Source of the DNA: Gemmatimonadota bacterium
Lineage (GTDB): Bacteria > Gemmatimonadota > Gemmatimonadetes > Longimicrobiales > Gaopeijiaceae
Assembly: GCA_028873595.1 (NCBI GenBank)
Contig: JAPPOV010000018.1
Location: 62,001-126,000 of the forward strand
Length of the DNA stretch: 64,000 bases
Direction: 5' to 3'
Shown: positions 16,375 through 24,116 of the stretch, piece after piece
Layout of the letters: every line of letters begins with the position of its first letter
How positions within the stretch are numbered: the stretch's first letter is position 1
Notes under the pieces: generated by a model
What the model was told of the DNA's origin: nothing
Seen by the model: the letters and a program-made list of their open reading frames with translations, nothing else
Databases searched by the model: none
Program-made: the position numbers and the translations under genes

Positions 16375-19170
16375 GTGCAGATTCCTCCGAAGACCCGCCC
16401 TCGCATCTTCCTGATCGATGCGTACGCGCTGATCTACCGCTCGTACTTCGCATTCATAAGCCGGCCACTCACCAACTCGGCAGGGGAGAACACGTCGGCG
16501 CCGTTCGGTTTTACCCGATTCTTGCTCGACATCCGGGAACAGTTCGAGCCCGACTATCTCGCGGTTGTTTTCGACGCCGGGAACTCTTTTCGAGACGAGG
16601 AATATCCGGAGTACAAGGCGACCCGGGAGAAGATGCCGGACGACCTGAGGGACAGCCTCAGCCGAATTCGCCAGATCGTCGAGGGCTTCAATGATCCGAT
16701 AGTGGAGTTGGACGGTTACGAAGCTGACGACGTCATTGGAACCCTGGCCAAGCAAGCGTCGGAGCAGGGACTGGAGGCCGTGATTGTCTCCGGGGACAAG
16801 GACTTCTATCAGCTCGTGGGGCCGCACGTCCATCTGATGAACCCGGGCCGCGGCGGCTCGTCCGGGGTCGCTGCGGACTGGGTTACGGAGGAGAATGCGG
16901 ACGAGAAGTTCGGCATCCCACCGTCCCAGATCGCGGACTACCTCGCGCTTGTGGGGGACTCCTCGGATAACGTCCCTGGCGCCGCGGGAGTCGGGCCCAA
17001 GACAGCGGTGAAGTTGCTAGAGCAATATCCTGACATAGAGCAGCTCATTGAGCATGCAGAGTCTCTAAAGCCGCCCCGCGCGTCGAAGTCGCTGACGGAG
17101 AACGCAGAGAAAGTGCGCCTTTCAAAGCGGCTGGTCACGATCATGACGGATCTCGACGTCCAACTCGATCTCGAGGCTTGGAAGGTCCACGATCCGGACA
17201 ACGAAGCGCTCCGTGACCTTTTCGTCGAACTCGAGTTTCGACGGCTTGCAGATCAGTTTGCGAGTGCGGCCCAGGCCGCGGGCGGGGGGACACATGGGGA
17301 GGCGTCCGTCGACGCTCAGGAAGACGATGTAGACTATGCCATCGTCGATACCCTCGACGAGCTCGAGGCTCTGGTGGCCGATATGCGCGCCGCTGGAACT
17401 GTAGCGATCGCCGTCGAGTCTTCGAGCGAAGACGCGCTTCGAGGCCAGCTCGTGGGCGTTGCGATTTCGGTTGAGAGTGGGAGTGCCCGATATCTCCCGT
17501 TTGGGCATGCTCAGCCGTTCGAGCTGACGTTCGAGGGGGAGGACTCGAGTGAAGTTCGGAATCTTCCTGGCCTCGAAACTCCAGGGCTGGCCGGGTTGAA
17601 GGCCGTGCTCGAGGACCCGGCTGTGGGCAAGTCCGGGCACGACCTCAAACATGTGGCCCTCGCGCTGTCCACGGCCGGCGTCACGCTCGCCGGTCACGAG
17701 ATCGACGTGATGGTCGCGAGCTATGTGCTTGATCCGGGTCGCCGTGGGCACGAGCTGAAGACACTCAGCATGGAAGTCTTTTCGCACAAACCCCTGGAGC
17801 GAGGTGACGTAACTGGCTCGGGACGAAGCAAGGTGTCGTTTGCCGACGTCCCGGTGGAGCGTGCCAGCGCGTACCTGTGCGGTGCCGTCGATTTGGCCGG
17901 CCAGCTCGCAGGGCATCTCGCTGAGCAGCTCCAGGAATCGGGCCTCAGGGATCTACTCCATGACCTCGAGATGCCGCTCGTGCCCATGCTGACCCGCATG
18001 GAACTCGCCGGGATCAAGATCGACGACGACTTCTTTCGGGCGATGCGTTCAAGGCTGAAGGGCGAGCTCGATCTGATCCAGGAGGAGATCTTCAAGCTGG
18101 CCGGTGCCGACTTCAACCTGAACTCGACACCTCAGCTTCGTCAGGTGCTTTTCGAGAAGCTGGAGCTGCCTATCCTCAAAAAGACGAAGACCGGCCCGTC
18201 TACGGACGCGTCGGTCCTCGAGGAACTGGCGGCTATGGGGCACGAGGTCCCGCGGTTGATGATGGAGTACCGGGAGCTCGAGAAGCTCCGGTCCACCTAC
18301 GTCGATGCGCTACCGCAGCTGGTCAACCCTCGGACAGGGCGGATTCACACCAGCTTCAACCAGACCGTCGCCGCGACTGGCCGACTTTCGTCGAGTGACC
18401 CGAACCTGCAGAACATCCCGATCCGGACCGACCTGGGGCGTGAGATCCGGAAGGGCTTCGTTCCTTCGCCCGGGATGGTCTTTCTCGCGGTCGACTACTC
18501 CCAGATCGAGCTGCGAGTGATGGCGCATTTTTCCGGGGATGATGCCTTCGTGACGGCTTTCACCGAAGGCATCGACGTCCACCGCCAGACCGCGTCGGTG
18601 ATTTTCGATGTTCCGATCGACGACGTCACGGGCGACATGCGTGGGCAGGCGAAGACCGTGAACTTCGCCACGCTCTATGGACAGGGATCGTTCTCTCTCG
18701 CCCGCCAGCTCGGGATTTCACGGGAAGAGGCGAAGCAGTTCATCGCCATGTATTTCGAACGGTTCTCGGGCGTGCGGAACTTCCTCGACGCACAGGTTCA
18801 GATGGCGAAAGACGATGGCTACGTCGAGACGCTCATGGGTCGTCGACGGTACGTGCCCGAACTCCGTGCCGGAAACTGGAACGTTCGCCAGTTCGGGGAG
18901 CGTGTTGCGCAGAATACGCCGATCCAGGGTACGGCCGCCGACATGATGAAAAAGGCGATGATCGACGTACAGGCCGGTCTCGACGCGATGGAAACCGGCG
19001 CCGTCATCCTGCTCCAGGTCCACGACGAGCTCTTGCTCGAGGTGCCGGACGACGAGGTCGACGTCGTGCGCGACCTCGTTGTAGACAGGATGGAGAGCGC
19101 CGTCGAACTAAAGGTGCCGGTCGTGGCGGAGTGGGGGGTGGGCAAGAGCTGGTACGACTGTAAGGGGTAG
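16375..19170 (+). CDS. polA: DNA polymerase I
   Basis: 931 residues from a GTG at 16375. Residues about 8-300 are the 5'-3' exonuclease (LIDAYALIYRSYFAF; DGYEADDVIGTLA; SGDKDFYQL; helix-hairpin GAAGVGPKTAVKLL). The polymerase domain has motif A DYSQIELRVMAHFSGD (Asp 707), motif B with Lys 760 and Phe 764 (KTVNFATLYGQG) and motif C LLQVHDELLLE (Asp 884). It fills gaps and removes RNA primers. The central 3'-5' exonuclease region (about 330-510) keeps its fold, but its metal ligands look lost: the D-x-E of motif I is A346-V-E, the Asp of motif II is V427, and the Asp of motif III is A504. Proofreading is therefore probably absent. ssb lies directly downstream. Confidence 0.95.
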   Translation: MQIPPKTRPRIFLIDAYALIYRSYFAFISRPLTNSAGENTSAPFGFTRFLLDIREQFEPDYLAVVFDAGNSFRDEEYPEYKATREKMPDDLRDSLSRIRQIVEGFNDPIVELDGYEADDVIGTLAKQASEQGLEAVIVSGDKDFYQLVGPHVHLMNPGRGGSSGVAADWVTEENADEKFGIPPSQIADYLALVGDSSDNVPGAAGVGPKTAVKLLEQYPDIEQLIEHAESLKPPRASKSLTENAEKVRLSKRLVTIMTDLDVQLDLEAWKVHDPDNEALRDLFVELEFRRLADQFASAAQAAGGGTHGEASVDAQEDDVDYAIVDTLDELEALVADMRAAGTVAIAVESSSEDALRGQLVGVAISVESGSARYLPFGHAQPFELTFEGEDSSEVRNLPGLETPGLAGLKAVLEDPAVGKSGHDLKHVALALSTAGVTLAGHEIDVMVASYVLDPGRRGHELKTLSMEVFSHKPLERGDVTGSGRSKVSFADVPVERASAYLCGAVDLAGQLAGHLAEQLQESGLRDLLHDLEMPLVPMLTRMELAGIKIDDDFFRAMRSRLKGELDLIQEEIFKLAGADFNLNSTPQLRQVLFEKLELPILKKTKTGPSTDASVLEELAAMGHEVPRLMMEYRELEKLRSTYVDALPQLVNPRTGRIHTSFNQTVAATGRLSSSDPNLQNIPIRTDLGREIRKGFVPSPGMVFLAVDYSQIELRVMAHFSGDDAFVTAFTEGIDVHRQTASVIFDVPIDDVTGDMRGQAKTVNFATLYGQGSFSLARQLGISREEAKQFIAMYFERFSGVRNFLDAQVQMAKDDGYVETLMGRRRYVPELRAGNWNVRQFGERVAQNTPIQGTAADMMKKAMIDVQAGLDAMETGAVILLQVHDELLLEVPDDEVDVVRDLVVDRMESAVELKVPVVAEWGVGKSWYDCKG

Positions 19171-19278
19171 GGAAGGAAGTCGTCGCAACCCACCATCCGG
19201 TCGCCCCACGCCATCCTCCATCCTCCCCACCCGAGCTCGCGTGGGGACGCGGGCCAGCACCAAACAATGGAGGAGCTC

Positions 19279-19644
19279 ATGGCTCGATCCGTGAACCGGA
19301 TCACCCTGATCGGCAACGTCGGGCGAGATCCAGACATCCAGCAGACGAAGAACGGCACGAAGGTCGCCCACTTCTCGGTCGCAACGAACAGACGCGTGCA
19401 GGCCGGGAGTGACGGAGAAGAGCGGACCGACTGGCACCGACTGACACTCTGGAACAAGTAGGCGCAGTTCGCCGAGGATTACATTCGCACGGGCGACCGG
19501 ATCTATATCGACGGTCGACTGGAGTACGATTCCTACGAGCGCGACGGGGTCGTGATCCCGACGACGGAGATCATCGTTCGCGAGGTGGTCATGCTCAACT
19601 CCAAGGGCACGATGGAGGACGATCCGCTGGACGCGGCAGCGTGA
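19279..19644 (+). pseudogene. ssb: Single-stranded DNA-binding protein gene interrupted by one in-frame TAG
   Basis: The ATG at 19279, with GGAGG at 19269-19273, starts MARSVNRITLIGNVGRDPDI, the SSB fold, and reads on through FSVATNR and DWHRLTLWNK. At 19459-19461 a TAG replaces the codon normally encoding Leu or a similar residue in the WNKLAQFA region. The same frame then resumes without any shift: AQFAEDYIRTGDRIYIDGRL, then a second strand region, to a TGA at 19642-19644. Full reading would give about 121 residues. TTG-to-TAG is a single base change. A fresh nonsense mutation, amber read-through or a sequencing error would all give this picture. The product also lacks the acidic D-D-x-I-P-F tail of the main SSB, so it may be a second copy. 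Confidence 0.75.
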
Positions 19645-19722
19645 TGGTCGCGGAGGTCCGGGTGTATTGCCCGGGCCTTCGCGCCGCGCGGGAACAACCC
19701 GTCCATCCAACCAGAGCCCTCG

Positions 19723-21783
19723 CTACAGCCAGCTCCGGAAGTGGGGTGCCATGGAGAACATCACCTCCCACCCCGAACCCCAGACGGCACGACCCACGTC
19801 GAGGTACGCCGAGTCCCATCCGATGGAGAGACCGAGGCCGACGGCGCCGCGCAGACCGTTCGAGTCCTGAGCAGCCCAATCGTCCGGTAGTCGGGCATCA
19901 TCGGACAGGTAGGTCGAGCCGACCGCTGCAAATGCACGTATGCCGAGGAACGGTGGCCGAACGGGGACGGTGCCTTCGATACGGCCGAGCCAGTACGCGT
20001 TCCCGACGAAGGCACGATAGTCGTGTCCGAGCAGGGTCTGACGGCCGCCGAGCAGGTACATGGTTTGGGCAGGGGCATCCGCGTTGGTCACACCACCTAC
20101 GATCGATGCTCGGGCACGCCAGCGCGCGCCCAAGTCGGTGACTGTCCACTCGAGTTGGCCGTCCCAGGAGGCGAAGCTCTGACCTTCGAGCCGCCCGGCC
20201 GAGAGAGTCATGGCTGCGGTCGCAGAGCTGGTAAGGACGAGCCGGGTCGAAAGACTCAGCGATACCATCGTCCCTTCGTCGATCGAGCGCACCGGCCGGA
20301 ATCCTGAATCGGATCTGGATACGACGTCACGGGCTTCGATATGCTTCTCTACACTCGCCGTGACCGAGGTCTGCCCTTTCGGTTCGTGCTGGAGTGTGAT
20401 TGCCGCGCCTCTCAGAAAGAACGGGTCCAGGTAGTCCTTCTCTCCCGACATTGCAGAGATGCTGTTCTCGAGCGGCGTGGCGCCCGGAGACCCTCCGATG
20501 TCGCCCATCCGGTTCCAGTAGGCATCGATGCGCGGACGGATCTGCACCCCGCCCGTCTTGATGCTCACCCCGCCGGACCCACCCTCCCGGCCGAACGCAT
20601 ATCCTCCGGTTGCGCGGACCGACACGTCATCCGATGGTCTCCACGACAGCCCCACCCCGCCGAAGACTCCTTCTGCTCGGTTGTACCGTGCGAAGTCGGA
20701 GATGCGCGCGAGGTACGGTCTCAGTGGTGACAGACCACTCAGGGCCTCGTCTACGACCACCTCCCTCACCTGGCCTTTGACGTCTTCGAGAGCGGGGGAG
20801 TCGCTCAGGTCTCCCTGGTCATCAAGATCGGCGAACAGGCCACGCTCGAACGGGAATGCCCGTCTCTGCGCAGGCGGCACGGTTCCGACCGGTGGCCCAC
20901 GGAGCACGCGATCCGGCACATCGCCATTGAAGTCGTACGCGCGCACATCGAAGATCGTGCGGATCGTGGTTCCGCTCATGAAGTCAAAGAACGGCGTTTC
21001 CCGCCGGATCTCGATTTCCTGCCGATACGGGAGCCACCACTGACCCATCCAGAGCGAGTTGTTTGTCGCGATCCGGATGTAGTCGAGATAGGAATCGTCG
21101 TAGGATGCGGGTGTGAACGAGAAGTTCATACGAACGATTGCTGCCCGATCTCGGTCGAGGAACACAGTGCCGATGAAGCCCGGCTCCTCCATCTCTTTCG
21201 GTCGCACTTGAACCTCGTACACTCGAACCTCTTCCTGACCGCCTGCGTAGCTGATTCGTAACGAGTCCGAGAGAAGGAAGTCGTAGACCTCCTCACCGAG
21301 TGGGCCGATCGGGTGGGCCACGGCTTCGACTTCGTCTCCATCGCCGAGGCGAATGAAGTCACCGAAATCGTCCTGGACCACGGTCAGATGGTCGAGATGG
21401 TACCGAACATTCGTCGGAAGCACGCGCTCATCACGGTGTCCGACGATGCGCTGCCGGGTGGTATTCGGCGCGACGAAGAAGAGGTCGAGTGCGACCTGAT
21501 CGACTTTCACCAGCACGTTGTTGGCTTCGTCGGGTCGGTCCACGAAGAAATACACGTACCCGCGAGCTTCACTGGTGTAGCTGTGAAACCGGGGGTCGAC
21601 TGAGGCTGAGGTTCGCAGTGCACGTGCTCTTCGCACGACCTCGAGCACATCAGGCGCGTTCCAGGTCTCGTTCCGAGCCTGATCCGGAGCCGGTGTCTGT
21701 GCAGAGGCTGACGGCGGAGCGCTGAGTCCCCCCAGCAGGGCGGTGACTCCGAGGGTCAGGGCCACAGAGCGAAGACAGAACAT
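19723..21783 (-). CDS. Outer-membrane beta-barrel protein with N-terminal periplasmic domain
   Basis: 686 residues from the ATG at 21783, chosen because MFCLRSVALTLGVTALLGGL and the following ASAQ form a signal peptide; longer in-frame starts precede it without one. Residues about 50-330 are a soluble domain with YVYFFVDRPDEANNVLVK and RDRAAIVRMNFSF. From about residue 400 the sequence alternates as short beta strands and ends ...APHFRSWL. YLLGGRQTLLGHDYRAFVGN resembles the L-x-G-G-x-x-x-L-R-G-Y signature near the end of BamA/ShlB-type barrels. Overall it is like DUF5686-type outer-membrane proteins. A role in outer-membrane transport or assembly is possible, but I cannot assign one. It is convergent with the broken ssb gene. 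Confidence 0.7.
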   Translation of the reverse strand: MFCLRSVALTLGVTALLGGLSAPPSASAQTPAPDQARNETWNAPDVLEVVRRARALRTSASVDPRFHSYTSEARGYVYFFVDRPDEANNVLVKVDQVALDLFFVAPNTTRQRIVGHRDERVLPTNVRYHLDHLTVVQDDFGDFIRLGDGDEVEAVAHPIGPLGEEVYDFLLSDSLRISYAGGQEEVRVYEVQVRPKEMEEPGFIGTVFLDRDRAAIVRMNFSFTPASYDDSYLDYIRIATNNSLWMGQWWLPYRQEIEIRRETPFFDFMSGTTIRTIFDVRAYDFNGDVPDRVLRGPPVGTVPPAQRRAFPFERGLFADLDDQGDLSDSPALEDVKGQVREVVVDEALSGLSPLRPYLARISDFARYNRAEGVFGGVGLSWRPSDDVSVRATGGYAFGREGGSGGVSIKTGGVQIRPRIDAYWNRMGDIGGSPGATPLENSISAMSGEKDYLDPFFLRGAAITLQHEPKGQTSVTASVEKHIEARDVVSRSDSGFRPVRSIDEGTMVSLSLSTRLVLTSSATAAMTLSAGRLEGQSFASWDGQLEWTVTDLGARWRARASIVGGVTNADAPAQTMYLLGGRQTLLGHDYRAFVGNAYWLGRIEGTVPVRPPFLGIRAFAAVGSTYLSDDARLPDDWAAQDSNGLRGAVGLGLSIGWDSAYLDVGRAVWGSGWEVMFSMAPHFRSWL

Positions 21784-21829
21784 GGTTACGGGCTTCAGGT
21801 ACGCTGGCGTACATGGACCAGTTCCCGTG

Positions 21830-21860
21830 AAAAAGGGCTCCGTCCTTGCGGACGGAGCCC
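21830..21860 (-). terminator. Rho-independent terminator of the sigma factor gene (minus strand)
   Basis: GGGCTCCGTCC (21835-21845) pairs with GGACGGAGCCC (21850-21860) around a 4-base loop. On the minus strand the stem is followed by TTTTT (plus-strand AAAAA at 21830-21834). It lies 45 bases past the sigma factor stop and upstream of the outer-membrane protein gene, separating the two units. Confidence 0.9.
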
Positions 21861-21904
21861 TTCGATCGACGAACCGGCCGCAGACTCTGCGACGCAGAGT
21901 TCGG

Positions 21905-22765
21905 TCAGTTCTGGCTCCAGAACCCGGACAGTGAATCCCCATGTGGGCTCTCGCGCAGTTTCTCGAATGCGCGGTTCCGGATCTGGCGAATCCGCTCACG
22001 AGTCACGCCAAGCAGAGACCCGATTTCCTCCAGCGTCCGCTCTTCGCCGTCGTCGAGACCGTAGTAGAGGTAGAGAATCTTCCGCTCACGTTCTGTCAGA
22101 TAGCTCTCGAACATCGTTTCCAGGAACTCACGGCGCGCGATCGCCTCGACGTCCTCTTCGATGTCTGCAGCAGCTGCACCAGCGAAGCGCTCACCGAAGC
22201 TGGCGCTGTCGCGGTCACCGCGATCGATGGGAGCGTCGAGACTGAGCTCCGAGGCGGCGACACGGCGAAGCGCGCGGATCGTATCCACGGGCTCGTCCAT
22301 CTCGCGCGCGATTTCGACGTCGGTGGGCTGACGTCCGAGCATCTGAGTCAACGCAGTGTTCGTCCGAGCGAGCTTGGCCAGGTTCGAGTTCTGGTTGAGT
22401 GGGATTCGGACGGAACGTGTCTGTTCAGCCAGCGCCTGGAGCACGGTCTGTCGAATCCACCAGACGGCGTAGGAGATGAATTTCACACCCTTGTCAGGGT
22501 CGAATTTCTTCACTGCCTTGAGAAGTCCCTCGTTGCCGATGCACACGAGCTCGGCAAGCCCCAGGCCACGACCCTGATACTTCTTCACGTAGGAAATGAC
22601 GAAGCGAAGGTTGGCCGTCACCAGTCGTTCGGCCGCCTCCTTGTCACCTTCTCGTGCCCGCCGAGCGAGTTCTCGCTCTTCACGGGGGTCTTGGATAAGG
22701 GGGTACTTTTCAACGTCCTGCAGGTACTGGTCGAAGGACTCCAGGCCACGAGAGGAAGAAAACAT
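21905..22765 (-). CDS. RNA polymerase sigma-70 family factor (short RpoD/RpoS-like)
   Basis: 286 residues without region 1.1. It begins SFDQYLQDVEKYPLI (region 1.2), then region 2 with ANLRFVISYVKKYQGRG and GVKFISYAVWWIRQTVLQAL (2.3-2.4), region 3, and region 4 ending EERTLEEIGSLLGVTRERIR. Sigma factors direct core RNA polymerase to promoters. Region 2.2 is unusual: ELVCIGNEGL (residues 72-81) where most sigma-70 proteins have DLIQEGNIGL, so the Q-E pair that contacts core polymerase is C-I here. The start ATG at 22765 follows a leader with a strong hairpin. A second group-2-like sigma factor with the normal motif is at 44569, so the two probably serve different programmes. Confidence 0.92.
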   Translation of the reverse strand: MFSSSRGLESFDQYLQDVEKYPLIQDPREERELARRAREGDKEAAERLVTANLRFVISYVKKYQGRGLGLAELVCIGNEGLLKAVKKFDPDKGVKFISYAVWWIRQTVLQALAEQTRSVRIPLNQNSNLAKLARTNTALTQMLGRQPTDVEIAREMDEPVDTIRALRRVAASELSLDAPIDRGDRDSASFGERFAGAAAADIEEDVEAIARREFLETMFESYLTERERKILYLYYGLDDGEERTLEEIGSLLGVTRERIRQIRNRAFEKLRESPHGDSLSGFWSQN

Positions 22766-22819
22766 TCGTTTCTACCGTTCCTCGATCTGCGGGTCGGAGG
22801 GGACTGACCCGGGTGAGAA

Positions 22820-22862
22820 GACCCCCCTGCCATTCCGCATGGAATCGGCTGCTCGGGGGGTC
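22820..22862 (-). promoter_or_regulatory. Two-tier stem-loop in the leader of the sigma factor gene
   Basis: On the minus strand the leader can fold an outer stem GACCCCCC/GGGGGGTC (22820-22827 with 22855-22862) enclosing an inner stem ATTCC/GGAAT (22832-22836 with 22841-22845). It lies 55-97 bases before the start codon. A TTGACC (plus-strand GGTCAA 22924-22929) further upstream could be the -35 box. The structure could act as a translational or temperature-responsive control, but no known riboswitch class is recognised. Confidence 0.4.
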
Positions 22863-23033
22863 CATCAGGGGTCAGAGCTAAATGTTTCAGGGTGAAAACG
22901 AATGTGTAAATGTGTGTTTACCGGGTCAAGGATTTTTTTTTCAGTCTCTCAATCCTGTACCAGGCAACAGATTGGATGCTCAGGTGCCCTGGGTGGCCGC
23001 GTGTGCACCGCAGGTAGACCTGCAGCCCGGGCC

Positions 23034-24023
23034 CTACGCTGGGAATTCAGCCCGCAAACTCCCTGTGCTCGGACCCTGTGACCCGAGCAGAAGGAAGGGG
23101 GCGGATCCTGCGCTGATCAGATCGATGCGGCGGTAGAGCCCTTCGTCCAGCAGAGCATCGACACGAAACATTCCGAGGTCGATGCATATGTTCGAGCCGC
23201 GTCGACGAGAGACGAAGACGGGCGATCCTCCGCAGACGACAACCCAGCCAATCTGAAAGTTTCGGCGCCCCTGGAGCATCCATCCGGCTGCCCGGGTTCC
23301 GCGAGGGGCGTCCTCAGGAGCGAGGAGATCTTGGTCCTCCAATATCTGGACGACCCATGCAGGTATTTCGTCGCCTCCAACCCATCCGCGAGGCCGAAGG
23401 GGTCGGGTCAGGTATACGACGGCGAGCCACACGGCGAAGCCGAAGGCGCGCACCAGGGAGGGCATAGTGCGAATCAGCAGCAAGCCCGCAACAGCGGTAA
23501 CCCCCAGTGCTACGGGTGGAAGATCCAGAGCCAGGGAGACCAGTCCTGCCACCAGTACGTCCTCCGCCAGTGACACGAGCAGGATAGATGGGGCCACGCC
23601 GGTGCCCAGCCATCGCAGAACGGACGCTCCACTTCGCATCCCGTGGGCGGCAGAGGTCAGGACGCCGCCGATGGCCGCACCAGTGAGGACGACAAGGAGT
23701 GGCTGGCCATCCAGGATCAGCAGGGCCAGGAGTGCTCCGGATACCGGCCGGATGATGGCGTGAAACGCATTCCACGCGAGCGCAACGGTCGGGAACCGCT
23801 CCGCTGTGAACTCCAGCAGGTAGAACACGCCGACCGTGATCAGCACGCTCGGTGAGTCGAGATCCCCTAGAGCGCCCGGTAGCTCCGGCCAGAGACCAAG
23901 TGTAGGTGCCGCACCGATCAGGAGGAGCGTCAGATAGAGATCTATTCCCGCAGCGATCGCCAAAGGCGGCAGGATGAGGATTTCAGGCGCGATCGGGAGC
24001 ACCGGCACAGCCTCCTTTGACAC
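23034..24023 (-). CDS. DUF4126 family membrane protein
   Basis: 329 residues. The first 200 are strongly hydrophobic with about five or six membrane segments, opening ILPPLAIAAGIDLYLTLLLI and containing TAERFPTVALAWNAFHAIIR, SGALLALLIL and TGAAIGGVLTSAAHG. The T-A-E-(K/R)-x-P-x-x-D/A-x-x-W-D/N pattern and the glycine-rich repeats match DUF4126. The last 100 residues are soluble. The function of DUF4126 is unknown. Start ATG at 24023; the gene is divergent from maeB with a 93-base gap that must hold both promoters. It ends 268 bases from the sigma factor start. Confidence 0.7.
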   Translation of the reverse strand: MSKEAVPVLPIAPEILILPPLAIAAGIDLYLTLLLIGAAPTLGLWPELPGALGDLDSPSVLITVGVFYLLEFTAERFPTVALAWNAFHAIIRPVSGALLALLILDGQPLLVVLTGAAIGGVLTSAAHGMRSGASVLRWLGTGVAPSILLVSLAEDVLVAGLVSLALDLPPVALGVTAVAGLLLIRTMPSLVRAFGFAVWLAVVYLTRPLRPRGWVGGDEIPAWVVQILEDQDLLAPEDAPRGTRAAGWMLQGRRNFQIGWVVVCGGSPVFVSRRRGSNICIDLGMFRVDALLDEGLYRRIDLISAGSAPFLLLGSQGPSTGSLRAEFPA

Positions 24024-24116
24024 CGTCAGGTCGCTTCGTCAGGATCACTGGTCTTCTCAGCTCGGTCACGGTGGCCGGGTCTCTGACGTCCGACGATCAA
24101 CAGGCTTGTAGATATC

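Noticed and set aside
19267-19461. A complete 64-residue SSB protein
   Set aside because: The conserved fold continues in the same frame past the TAG, so the short frame is a truncated product and not a natural mini-SSB.
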